Assembly: GCA_016931085.1 (NCBI GenBank)
Contig: JAFGFO010000059.1
Coordinates: forward strand, 1-15,850
Direction of reading: 5' to 3'
DNA from: Thermoflexales bacterium
GTDB lineage: Bacteria; Chloroflexota; Anaerolineae; Fen-1058
Length of the DNA stretch: 15,850 nt
In this document: positions 1 to 7,203 of the stretch, one piece after another
Position numbering within the stretch: position 1 is the first letter of the stretch
How the letters are laid out: each line of letters opens with the position of its first letter
Program-made: the position numbers and the translations under genes
The notes under the pieces: generated by a model
Database searches by the model: none
Seen by the model: the letters and a program-made list of their open reading frames with translations, nothing else
What the model was told of the DNA's origin: nothing

Positions 1-82
1 ACCTGCCACAGGTGCGGCGGCTATCCGCAGGACGCCTTTGGCGTAGAAAGCCGCCCTACAAAACGCTCTCTCCGACAGGCTC
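1..82. repeat. MITE-like structured repeat, copy R1 (left end outside window)
   Basis: The right part of a repeat that recurs at the other end of the window (copies R2 and R3). Positions 1-57 match R3 with a single difference (position 13). It contains the ACGCC-TTT-GGCGT hairpin and ends in the terminal inverted repeat at 67-82 (TCTCTCCGACAGGCTC), immediately followed by CTAG at 83-86. No coding potential is seen. The left terminal repeat lies beyond the window edge. Confidence 0.85.
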
Positions 83-118
83 CTAGCAGGCGAAATTCCC
101 GTTTCTTCCAATCTGGTG

Positions 119-141
119 TATACTATGCTACGCATAGTATA
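119..141. promoter_or_regulatory. Perfect 10-bp palindrome overlapping a possible -10 box
   Basis: Arms at 119-128 (TATACTATGC) and 132-141 (GCATAGTATA) are perfectly complementary around a 3-nt centre. TATACT at 119-124 could be a -10 element, though no good -35 is visible. A 19-nt stretch (123-141) recurs exactly at 15549-15567, upstream of the inward-facing gene at the other end of the window. This suggests an operator, or a dispersed repeat, placed over the promoter of the GAF gene. The binding protein is unknown. Confidence 0.55.
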
Positions 142-213
142 TGCGCAGCACGAGATATAGGTTTGAGCGAATCGTCCGGCTCGAGCCAACAGTCGCGCAC
201 AGGAGATAATCTT

Positions 214-882
214 ATGAGCACACCAGCCATACGCTTCTTGCAAGAGGAAAGCGCCCGCCTGCAAAAAGAAAACAAGCTGCAACAAGAACAAATTCACACC
301 CTGCATCGCTATATCGATGCCCTGGTCGAGCTGTACTGGACAGGCCTGCACCTGCCCGATCGTGACCATCTACTCACCATCGACGGGTGCTTGCACACTA
401 TCCGCAGGACGATTGGCGCAGCGGATGGTTCCGTGACCTACCTGGATCCGTCCACCGGCGAGCTGGTCTTTATCACCGTCCACGGCGAGCTGGGGCAACA
501 CCTGATCGGCCTGCGTATCAAAAGCGACGTGGGGATCGTCGGCTGGGCTCTGAGCAACAACGAGCCGGTGATCGTCAACAACCCGCGCCAAGACTGGCGT
601 TTTTTTGACCAGATCGACCAGGAATTCAGCTTTCTCACCCGCTCTATCATGTGCGTGCCGGTGGCCCACCACAGCAAACCCATTGGCGCGATCGAGCTGC
701 TCAACAAAGAGGGGAACCAAGAGTTCACCGAGGTTGACGTCAAGCTCGTCTCGGTCCTGGCGCACCTGACGGCCGTCATCCTGAGCAAGCTGGAAGACGC
801 GGGCACGCGCGAGTGGATACCGGCTAAAGCCGCGCCACGCCCCACCAGCCTTTCGCCCCAAGACCTGGAAGCTCTGCTTTAA
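214..882 (+). CDS. GAF-domain protein with N-terminal coiled coil
   Basis: A 222-aa predicted cytoplasmic protein. Residues 8-32 are rich in E, K, Q and L and look like a coiled coil for dimerisation. Residues about 47-192 form one GAF domain; typical elements are GIVGWALSNNEPVIVNNP (107-124), RSIMCVPV (143-150) and IGAIELLNK (157-165). A proline-containing tail follows. There is no kinase, cyclase or DNA-binding domain, so it is probably a stand-alone small-ligand or redox sensor, or an adaptor. The ATG at 214 is chosen because AGGAG lies 8 nt upstream (201-205). A TTG at 163 in the same frame has no comparable site. It is the first gene of a tight run: the next gene starts 6 nt after its stop. 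The ligand and partner cannot be told from sequence. Confidence 0.85.
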   Translation: MSTPAIRFLQEESARLQKENKLQQEQIHTLHRYIDALVELYWTGLHLPDRDHLLTIDGCLHTIRRTIGAADGSVTYLDPSTGELVFITVHGELGQHLIGLRIKSDVGIVGWALSNNEPVIVNNPRQDWRFFDQIDQEFSFLTRSIMCVPVAHHSKPIGAIELLNKEGNQEFTEVDVKLVSVLAHLTAVILSKLEDAGTREWIPAKAAPRPTSLSPQDLEALL

Positions 883-888
883 TCTCAC

Positions 889-1701
889 ATGAAACTGGCT
901 GTCAACTATTCGCTGCAAGCCGCCGTGCTGCTGCGCGATGGCGCGATCGCGCTCGATGCGTTCAAGTGCCCCGATTGGCCCGACGTGATTGCGGAGGCCG
1001 GTGCCCAACACCCCCTGTACGTTCACTTTGGCTTCCGGGCTGGCTCCGGCGCGCTCGAGACGGTCGATTGGAAACACGTCGAAGATGTCCTGGCCCAAAC
1101 CGGCACCCCCTACGTCAACCTCCACCTCTACCCGCGCGTGGCAGATTTTGGCGTGGACGACCCGGCCGATGTTGACGACGAGACGGTCGCCCGGCGCATG
1201 ATCTGCGACGTGAAGCTGGTCGTCGAGCGCTTCGGACCAGAGCGAGTGATTGTGGAGAACATCCCCTACCCGGATCCCGACAGCGCCGTCCTGCGCACGG
1301 CCGTCGAGGTCAAGACGATCCGCCGTGTCGTGTGCGAGAGCGGGTGCGGCTTCTTGCTCGACATCGGGCACGCCCGTATCGCCGCCAGGAGCCTCCAGAT
1401 GGACGAGCGTGCCTATATCTCCCAACTGCCCGTCGAGCGCCTGCGCGAGCTGCATGTGACCGGCCTCGAGCACGATGGCCAATACCTGCGCGATCACAGG
1501 CCCATGACGGACACCGATTGGCCCACGCTGGAGTGGGTGCTGGGCAATATTCGAGCCGATAACGGGTGGGCCAAGCCGTGGGCCGTGGTCTTTGAATACG
1601 GGGGCATCGGCGACAAGCTCAAGAATCACAGCCAGGCCAAGGTGCTGGCAGCCCAAGTCCCTCGCCTGTACGAATTGGTGCACCGGGGGCTATCGGAATA
1701 G
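889..1701 (+). CDS. DUF692/MNIO-like TIM-barrel protein
   Basis: A 270-aa protein without a signal peptide. The order of motifs fits the DUF692 (UPF0276) TIM-barrel family, whose studied members (MbnB and relatives) are multinuclear non-haem iron oxidases that modify peptides. Candidate metal ligands are His46, His79 (NLHLYP), Glu123 (VENIPY), Asp158 and His161 (LLDIGHARI), His189 (ELHVTGLE), Asp202-His203 and Glu236 (VFEYGG). The region GCGFLLDIGH to ELHVTGLE is the most family-like part. It sits 6 nt after the GAF gene and 3 nt before the deacetylase gene, with no clear Shine-Dalgarno of its own, so translational coupling is likely. No precursor peptide or DUF2063-type partner is adjacent. 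The alternative is a xylose-isomerase-like sugar epimerase or isomerase barrel, which the sugar-related neighbours would favour. The fold is fairly sure; the reaction is not. Confidence 0.65.
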   Translation: MKLAVNYSLQAAVLLRDGAIALDAFKCPDWPDVIAEAGAQHPLYVHFGFRAGSGALETVDWKHVEDVLAQTGTPYVNLHLYPRVADFGVDDPADVDDETVARRMICDVKLVVERFGPERVIVENIPYPDPDSAVLRTAVEVKTIRRVVCESGCGFLLDIGHARIAARSLQMDERAYISQLPVERLRELHVTGLEHDGQYLRDHRPMTDTDWPTLEWVLGNIRADNGWAKPWAVVFEYGGIGDKLKNHSQAKVLAAQVPRLYELVHRGLSE

Positions 1702-1704
1702 CCT

Positions 1705-2553
1705 ATGAAGTTCGCGCTTGACTCGGCCGAAATCTTTGTGCCCGACGGGCGGCCCGCTGCGCAAGCCCTGGCGCGGACGACCCACATGGCCATCGCCGCT
1801 CACCACGACGACATCGAGGGCATGGCTTGCGACGGCATCCTCAAGTGCTTTCGGCATCATGACAGGGGCTTTTGCGGGGTGGTCGTCACCAATGGCAGCC
1901 GCTCGCCCAGGAGTGATTTGTACAAGGCTTATAGCGACGAAGACATGCAAGCGATCCGGCGCCAAGAGCAAAAGAAGGCCTCCATAGTAGGTGAGTACGC
2001 CGCCCAGGTACTGCTCGACCATCCCAGCCCATCGGTCAAGGACAGCTCTAACAAGACGATCGTGCAGGATATCCGCCTGCTTGTACAAGCCGCCCAGCCA
2101 GAGGTAGTCTACACCCACAACCTGGCCGACAAGCACGATACCCACGTGGCCGTGGCGCTCCGTGTGATCGAGGCGCTGCGGGCGCTGCCGGCCGGGCAGC
2201 GCCCGCAGCGCCTGTACGGCTGCGAAGTCTGGCGCGACCTGGACTGGATGGTTGACGCCGACAAGGTGGTGTTTGATTGCTCCGCTCACGAGAGCCTGCA
2301 GGCCGCTTTGCTGGGGATATTCGATTCGCAAATAGGCGGCGGGAAACGCTACGACCTGGCAACGATGGGCCGGCGGAGAGCCAACGCAACTTATTATGCT
2401 TCGCATGACGTGGACATGGCCACCGGGCTGAGTTTCGCTATGGAGCTCACGCCGCTGATCCAGGCGACCGAGTTAGCGCCAGCGGCTTTTGTTCGAGAAT
2501 TCATCGAGCGCTTTGCGCAGGATGTCACGGCGCGGTTGGCAAAATTGGCCTAG
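1705..2553 (+). CDS. PIG-L/LmbE family N-acetyl-sugar deacetylase
   Basis: A 282-aa protein of the zinc-dependent PIG-L deacetylase family, which removes N-acetyl groups from GlcNAc-containing substrates (MshB, PIG-L, BshB). The metal site is visible: AHHDD at residues 32-36 (usually AHPDD) and H138-x3-D-x-H-x2-H147 in THNLADKHDTH. By family analogy His33, Asp36 and His147 bind zinc, and the second Asp of the first motif is the catalytic base. The Pro-to-His change inside the first motif is unusual but leaves the ligands intact. ATG at 1705 is 3 nt after the previous stop. Downstream lie a GH4 glycosidase and a GlcNAc-kinase-like gene, pointing to amino-sugar catabolism rather than thiol or GPI synthesis. 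The precise substrate is unknown. Confidence 0.85.
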   Translation: MKFALDSAEIFVPDGRPAAQALARTTHMAIAAHHDDIEGMACDGILKCFRHHDRGFCGVVVTNGSRSPRSDLYKAYSDEDMQAIRRQEQKKASIVGEYAAQVLLDHPSPSVKDSSNKTIVQDIRLLVQAAQPEVVYTHNLADKHDTHVAVALRVIEALRALPAGQRPQRLYGCEVWRDLDWMVDADKVVFDCSAHESLQAALLGIFDSQIGGGKRYDLATMGRRRANATYYASHDVDMATGLSFAMELTPLIQATELAPAAFVREFIERFAQDVTARLAKLA

Positions 2554-2573
2554 CACAGATAATATGGTATCAT
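2545..2573 (+). promoter_or_regulatory. Probable sigma70 promoter for the GH4-kinase pair
   Basis: The -35 TTGGCC (2545-2550), a 17-nt spacer and the -10 TATCAT (2568-2573) preceded by TGG (an extended -10, TGN). Expected transcription start is near 2580, about 70 nt before the ATG at 2650. The -35 overlaps the last codons of the deacetylase gene. This would let the GH4 and kinase genes be expressed separately from the upstream three genes. Confidence 0.5.
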
Positions 2574-2649
2574 AGTCACGTTGAGGAATTTTTCCGCCGC
2601 GTCGAACGGGTGGGGCAATAAGGCAATTTGCGATTTGAACGAGGCTGAT

Positions 2650-3942
2650 ATGAAAGTCGCTGTGATAGGGGGAGGCTCGAGCTATACCCCCGAATTGATT
2701 TGTGGCTTCTTGGAGCGCACGCGAACGTTCCCCCTGGCCGAGTTGTGGCTCGTCGACATCTCGCAGGAACGCCTGAACATCGTGGGCAAATTTGCCCAGC
2801 GCATGGTGGCGGCGCGGGGAGCACCTTTTAGCGTTCACTTGAGCACCGACCAGCGTGAGGCGATCCGCGGCGCCAGTTACGTCACCACCCAGTTACGGGT
2901 AGGCGGCATGGCTGCCCGGCGGGAGGACGAGTACCTGGGCCGCCGGCACGGGCTGGTTGGACAAGAAACCACCGGCGTGGGCGGCATGGCCAAGGCGCTA
3001 CGCACCATACCGGTCATTTTAAAAGTGGCTCAGGACATACGCGAGCTGGCGCCGGGGGCAATGCTGGTCAACTTTACCAATCCAGCCGGCCTGGTCACCG
3101 AGGCGTTGAGCCGCTACGCACCCGAGGTCACGGCGGTAGGCGTGTGCAACGTGCCCATCACGGCCAAGATGGGTATGCTCGAGCTATTGGACAAGCGGCA
3201 TGGGCTGAAGCTCGACCCGCAGCAGGTCGAGCTCAAGACGCTGGGGCTGAACCACCTCTCGTGGCACTCGGGTCTCAGCGTGGATGGCCAGGATTTGTGG
3301 CCACAGGTGTTTGCAGGCTTCCTGGCTGAGCTTGAGGAGGCGGACGAGCCGGAGTGGGACCTGGCGACCATCAAGACGCTTCAACTGGTGCCCAACTATT
3401 ACCTGAAATACTATTATTACACCGGCCAGATGGTCGCCAAGCAGGCAAAATGGCCGCCGTCGCGTGCCGAGGAAGTGATGGCGCTCGAAAAAGACTTGCT
3501 GGCCCAATATGCCCAGCCGGATCGCTCGGAGCCGCCGCAGGACTTGATAGAACGCGGCGGCGCGTATTATTCCACCGTCGCTACCCAACTGCTCAACGCG
3601 CACTATAACGACCTGGGCGAGACGCACGTCGTCAACACACCGCACGGGGGGGCGGTGGCCGGCTGGCCGGCCGATTGGGTGATGGAGATGCCCTGCCTCC
3701 TCGACAAGCAAGGGGTGCACCCTATCCCAACCGAGCCGCTCCCACTGGCCTGCTTTGGCCTCATCGCGCACGTCAAGGCGTACGAAATCTTGACGGCAGA
3801 GGCGGCCGTCAACGGCGAGCGAGCGGCGGCCTACCAGGCGCTGCTGGCCCATCCTCTCGGCCCCTCGGCCGAGCGCGTGCAGGCCGTCTTGGACGATATG
3901 TTGGAAACGAACCGGGAGCACCTGCCGCAATTTTGGGCCTAG
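2650..3942 (+). CDS. Glycoside hydrolase family 4 (6-phospho-beta-glucosidase-like)
   Basis: A 430-aa cytoplasmic enzyme of GH4, the NAD- and Mn-dependent family that cleaves glycosides by oxidation at C3, elimination and addition. The N-terminal Rossmann motif VAVIGGGSSYTPEL is at residues 3-16, and NFTNPAGLVTEAL (141-153) is the conserved TNPxG region. Metal ligands by analogy are Cys166 (VCNVP, 165-169) and His202 (GLNHLSW). CNVP is the version typical of 6-phospho-beta-glucosidases, in contrast to the alpha-specific GH4 enzymes. The start is ATG at 2650, with GAGG at 2641-2644; the in-frame TTG at 2581 would add a tail ahead of the Rossmann strand and is rejected. The kinase gene begins 11 nt after the stop. 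No PTS gene is in the window, so a phosphorylated substrate would have to come from a kinase or be taken up from elsewhere. Confidence 0.9.
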   Translation: MKVAVIGGGSSYTPELICGFLERTRTFPLAELWLVDISQERLNIVGKFAQRMVAARGAPFSVHLSTDQREAIRGASYVTTQLRVGGMAARREDEYLGRRHGLVGQETTGVGGMAKALRTIPVILKVAQDIRELAPGAMLVNFTNPAGLVTEALSRYAPEVTAVGVCNVPITAKMGMLELLDKRHGLKLDPQQVELKTLGLNHLSWHSGLSVDGQDLWPQVFAGFLAELEEADEPEWDLATIKTLQLVPNYYLKYYYYTGQMVAKQAKWPPSRAEEVMALEKDLLAQYAQPDRSEPPQDLIERGGAYYSTVATQLLNAHYNDLGETHVVNTPHGGAVAGWPADWVMEMPCLLDKQGVHPIPTEPLPLACFGLIAHVKAYEILTAEAAVNGERAAAYQALLAHPLGPSAERVQAVLDDMLETNREHLPQFWA

Positions 3943-3953
3943 CCGAGAAAGTG

Positions 3954-4931
3954 ATGAGTGACTATTTTTTAGGCATTGACATTGGCGCCACCAAAAGCCA
4001 CGCGCTGGTGGCCGACAAGGCCGGGCGCGCGCTGGGCCTGGGTGTGGGGCCGGCCGGCAACCACGAGGTCGTCGGGTACGAGGGCCTGATCAGGACGCTG
4101 AACGCGATTGCCGGCGATGCGCTCCGGCAGGCAGGCATCTCGAAGGACCAGTTGGCCGGGGCCGGTCTGGGCGTGGCCGGTTACGACTGGCCGTCGGAAC
4201 GAGAGCCAACGCGTGCCGCGATCCAGACCCTGGAGCTGGCCGTGCCCTACGAATTCGTCAACGATACCATGATTGGATTGCTGGCCGGGACGACCCAGGC
4301 CTGGGGCGTGGCCGTGGTATCCGGCACGAGCAACAACTGCTGGGGGCGTGACCGCCAGGGGCGCGAAGGCCAGATGACGGGCTGCGGCCCTTTTATGGGC
4401 GAATATGGCGGCTCCAGCGAGCTGGTAGGCCGGGCAATCCAGGTCGTCGCCATGGCCTGGACGCGGCGCGGACCGGCCACGCGCCTGACGGAGGCGCTGA
4501 TCGAGCGGGTCGGCGCTCGCGACGCGCTCGACCTGCTGGAGGGGCTGGCATTGGAACGCTATGCTTTGACGGCTGCCGACGCCCCACTCGTTTTCAAGGT
4601 GGCAGCCGAGGGAGACGAGGTGGCCCGCCAGGCGATCGAGTGGGCCGGGCGCGAGTTGGGCAGCCTGGCCGTCGGCGTCATCCGCCAATTGGGCTTTGAA
4701 GACCTGGAGTTCGAGGTGGTCATGATCGGCAGCATGTTCAAAGGCAGCCAGCGGCTGGCCGAGACCATGCTGGCCAGCATTCAGTTGGTCGCGCCTGGCG
4801 CGCGCCTGGTGCGGCTGAACGCCCCGCCCGTCGTCGGCGGCGTGCTGCTCGGCATGGAACAGGCGGGCGTCGAGGGGGGCAGATTGCGCGGCACCTTGAT
4901 CGAGACGACCAATGCGCTATTTCGGAAATAA
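3954..4931 (+). CDS. BadF/BadG/BcrA/BcrD-type ATPase, N-acetylglucosamine-kinase-like
   Basis: A 325-aa ASKHA-fold sugar kinase related to eukaryotic-type GlcNAc kinase. Visible motifs are the phosphate-1 loop DIGATK (9-14), FVND (101-104) with the probable catalytic Asp, the phosphate-2 loop SGTSNNCWG (123-131) and GCGPFMGEYGG (143-153). The Cys and Asn run in the second loop differs from the usual GTGS. ATG at 3954 is chosen (an in-frame GTG lies one codon upstream, at 3951); the ORF remains open further upstream, but that stretch overlaps GH4 in another frame. Spacing of 11 nt after GH4 indicates one transcript. Likely job: ATP-dependent phosphorylation of GlcNAc, GlcN or a disaccharide, making or clearing the GH4 substrate or product. 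BadF-type enzyme activators share the fold but usually carry cysteines for an iron-sulfur cluster, which are not obvious here. Confidence 0.85.
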   Translation: MSDYFLGIDIGATKSHALVADKAGRALGLGVGPAGNHEVVGYEGLIRTLNAIAGDALRQAGISKDQLAGAGLGVAGYDWPSEREPTRAAIQTLELAVPYEFVNDTMIGLLAGTTQAWGVAVVSGTSNNCWGRDRQGREGQMTGCGPFMGEYGGSSELVGRAIQVVAMAWTRRGPATRLTEALIERVGARDALDLLEGLALERYALTAADAPLVFKVAAEGDEVARQAIEWAGRELGSLAVGVIRQLGFEDLEFEVVMIGSMFKGSQRLAETMLASIQLVAPGARLVRLNAPPVVGGVLLGMEQAGVEGGRLRGTLIETTNALFRK

Positions 4932-5064
4932 CCGCCAAGGCGCTACGCCTAGCGGCCCGCCGCCGCGCAGCGGCGGACACGGGCAGAACGCGAAGAAGAA
5001 TAAAAAAGGCTTGGCGCCCTTTGCGGTGAAAAATTCTTATTTTCGTCTTTGAGGAGCGTCGCTC
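4932..5064. other. Intergenic region with GC hairpin
   Basis: 133 nt between the kinase and glycosyltransferase genes. It holds a 7-bp GC stem (4957-4963 with 4970-4976) that is not followed by a T-run, so it is at best a weak terminator. A TTGGCG at 5011-5016 with TCTTAT at 5035-5040 (18-nt spacing) is a poor promoter candidate for the gene at 5065. Confidence 0.4.
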
Positions 5065-7095
5065 ATGCGTTCTATGCTTGTGAAACGAAGACAAAAACTG
5101 GTACAGCTTCTTGTGTGGCTGGCCATCTTGCTGCTGGCAACTTTTCTGCGCTTTTATCACCTGGACTGGACCGAATACAAGCTGGACGAGGCCAACATCT
5201 CGCGCCTGGCGCTGGACATGGTACGCTACGGCAAGGTGCCTGTCTGGGGCTTGGGTTCTTCGGTGGGCATCTACAACGGCGCCTTGTCAGAGTGGCTGCT
5301 GGCGATCCCCTACGCGCTCTCCTCCAACCCGCTGGTGGCCACCGGCTTTGTGGCCGCGTTCAACGTGCTGGCGGTGGCCATGACCTACGCCTTTACGCGC
5401 AAACTAGCCGGCCCCCGCGCCGCCTGGATGGCGACCCTCCTGTTCGCCGTCGCTCCCTGGGCAGTCATCAACAGCCGCAAGCTGTGGGCGCAAGACTTGC
5501 TGGGGCCGTTCGTCATCGCCTACGTGTGGACGGCTTACCTGGCCTTTATCGAAAAAAAGCCGTGGTGGCTGGTCGTGCACGCCCTGGCGCTTTCGGCCTG
5601 CATCCAACTGCATTACAGCGCCTTGACGTTGGTGTTCCTCAGCGCTTTTTACGTGCTCGTCTTTTGGTGGCGCAGGTGGCCGTGGAAGGTGCTGCTGACC
5701 ACGGTAGCGGCCGGCTTGCTGAGCATGGGGCCGTTTCTGTATCTCGACGCGATCACCATCGCGCCGGACATGATGACCGGCCAGCCGCACGCCTTTCCCA
5801 ACGTGACGCGCATCGTTCAGACGGTGCTGTACCGCAAAGCCGTGGTGGACGCGACCGCCTTCCAGATGGCGTGGATCATGACCACCGGCCACGACTTGCA
5901 CAGCCTGGCCGGCCCGCAAGAGTTTCGCAATTTTTTGGACAGCACGCTGCCGCTGGGACCAGTTTTGACCGGCTTGGGCCTGCTGGTGACAGCCGCTTGG
6001 GGCTGGGCATTGTGGTGGGCAGTGCGCCGTTGGCGCGCGGCCAGCCAGCGGGACTCGAAACCAGCCAGGGCCGGCTTCCTGGTGGCCATGGGGGTCGTTT
6101 TCCCGATCCTGTTGTTCGTGTGGCACAGCACGCCGGTCTACCCCCATTACTTGATCTTGCTTTACCCATGGCCGTTCGTGTTGGTGGGGATGCTGATCGA
6201 CTGGCTGGCCGAGCGTCGCCCGGCCTGGCGAGTGGGGTTGTGGGGCGGGACGCTGGTGGTCGTGATCGCCGCTGCGCAAGTGTACAACTACCTGGCAATC
6301 ACGCACTTTGTCGTCGGGCGAGACACGCCGGGCGGCTATGGCACGCCGGCGGGTCAAACGCTGCGCGCCGTCAAGAGCGCCGAGCAAGTAGCACGCGAGC
6401 TGGGCGGCAGCATCGTGGTGATGGCCGACGGCGACAACGTGGAGGCCGACAATATCGCGTCCATCTGGGACGTGCTGGTAGATCCGGCCTTTGACCCGCG
6501 CGTGGTCGACCGGCGCAGCGCAGGTATGTATCCAGACGGCCCAGCCGTCGTGGTCTATGCACCGGGCGGCAGCGCTGGCACACCCGATGTCATCCGCCTG
6601 TCACTGCGCCCCGGCGAGGGCGAATATGAATTATTCAAGTGGCAAGGCATCGCCAAAAGCCAACTGAGCGAATTTCAGGTGCCGGAGATGGGGCGCTGGG
6701 CGAATGGCGTGCATTTACTAGGTACCGATGATTCGCACGAGCTGCGCCCGGGGCAGACGTTTGAATGGTGGATATTTTGGCGCGTCACCTCACCACCGCC
6801 GCCCGGCGCCGACTATCATTGGTTCAACCATCTTGTTGACGCCGAGGGCAAGCGGGTGGGACAGGCTGATGGGGTGGGTTTCCCGGCGCGCAGTTGGCGC
6901 GTTGGGGATATCGTTATGACCTGGTTCGAGGTGCCCATCGCGCCGGACGCCGCACCCGGCACGTACACGATGCGGGTGGGGATGTACACCTATCCGGACA
7001 TTCAAAACGTGCCGGTGGTGGACGAGGCTGGCAATCCCGTGTCAGACGCGGTGGAAGTCGGGCCGCTGGAAATCGTGCCCGCCGAGCGAGAATGA
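5065..7095 (+). CDS. Multi-pass membrane glycosyltransferase (GT39/PMT-like) with C-terminal beta domain
   Basis: A 676-aa integral membrane protein. The first transmembrane segment is at about residues 12-29, followed by an external loop with Asp34 and the Asp41-Glu42 pair (LDEANI), the acidic motif used by GT-C fold transferases (PMT, ArnT) for catalysis on polyprenyl-phosphate sugars. About ten further hydrophobic segments run to about residue 415. Residues about 433-525 form a soluble region, and about 545-672 a beta-rich domain (GVHLLGTDD, LRPGQTFEWWIFWRV, PGTYTMRVGMYTY). Start ATG 5065 has GAGGAG 8 nt upstream. It lies 133 nt after the kinase gene and 108 nt before the YfhO-type gene in the same direction. 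It probably transfers a lipid-linked sugar to an envelope glycan or protein outside the membrane; donor and acceptor are unknown. Confidence 0.8.
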   Translation: MRSMLVKRRQKLVQLLVWLAILLLATFLRFYHLDWTEYKLDEANISRLALDMVRYGKVPVWGLGSSVGIYNGALSEWLLAIPYALSSNPLVATGFVAAFNVLAVAMTYAFTRKLAGPRAAWMATLLFAVAPWAVINSRKLWAQDLLGPFVIAYVWTAYLAFIEKKPWWLVVHALALSACIQLHYSALTLVFLSAFYVLVFWWRRWPWKVLLTTVAAGLLSMGPFLYLDAITIAPDMMTGQPHAFPNVTRIVQTVLYRKAVVDATAFQMAWIMTTGHDLHSLAGPQEFRNFLDSTLPLGPVLTGLGLLVTAAWGWALWWAVRRWRAASQRDSKPARAGFLVAMGVVFPILLFVWHSTPVYPHYLILLYPWPFVLVGMLIDWLAERRPAWRVGLWGGTLVVVIAAAQVYNYLAITHFVVGRDTPGGYGTPAGQTLRAVKSAEQVARELGGSIVVMADGDNVEADNIASIWDVLVDPAFDPRVVDRRSAGMYPDGPAVVVYAPGGSAGTPDVIRLSLRPGEGEYELFKWQGIAKSQLSEFQVPEMGRWANGVHLLGTDDSHELRPGQTFEWWIFWRVTSPPPPGADYHWFNHLVDAEGKRVGQADGVGFPARSWRVGDIVMTWFEVPIAPDAAPGTYTMRVGMYTYPDIQNVPVVDEAGNPVSDAVEVGPLEIVPAERE

Positions 7096-7179
7096 GGGTA
7101 GAACGCGCAGCTACATTATGCGTCTATCTATCTCCCTTATCACCGCCGGTGAAGATGACAGCATCGCCGGTTGAGCACT

Positions 7180-7199
7180 TGAGACCTGAAACCTGAAAC
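7180..7199 (+). repeat. CTGARAC heptad repeat before the YfhO-type gene
   Basis: Three heptamers in tandem (TTGAGAC, CTGAAAC, CTGAAAC). The same 20-nt string occurs on the opposite strand at 13177-13196, directly before ubiX, and both copies are preceded by TTGAGC. It carries an in-frame TGA (7180-7182) that closes the frame upstream of the next gene. Confidence 0.75.
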
Positions 7200-7203
7200 G
7201 ATC

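Noticed and set aside
370..1683. Long open frame on the minus strand opposite the GAF and TIM-barrel genes
   Set aside because: It is a codon-bias shadow of two well-supported genes: composition is Asp, Val and His rich without recognisable domain, and no ribosome site is present.
3675..3953. N-terminal extension of the kinase frame into the GH4 gene
   Set aside because: GH4 coding is certain there, and the kinase fold begins right after the ATG at 3954.
4957..4976. GC-rich hairpin as rho-independent terminator after the kinase gene
   Set aside because: There is no T-run downstream; kept only as a note on the intergenic region.
5049..6494. Long plus-strand frame overlapping the membrane glycosyltransferase
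   Set aside because: Arg- and Gly-rich translation with no domain; the other frame encodes a clear membrane protein with a good ribosome site.
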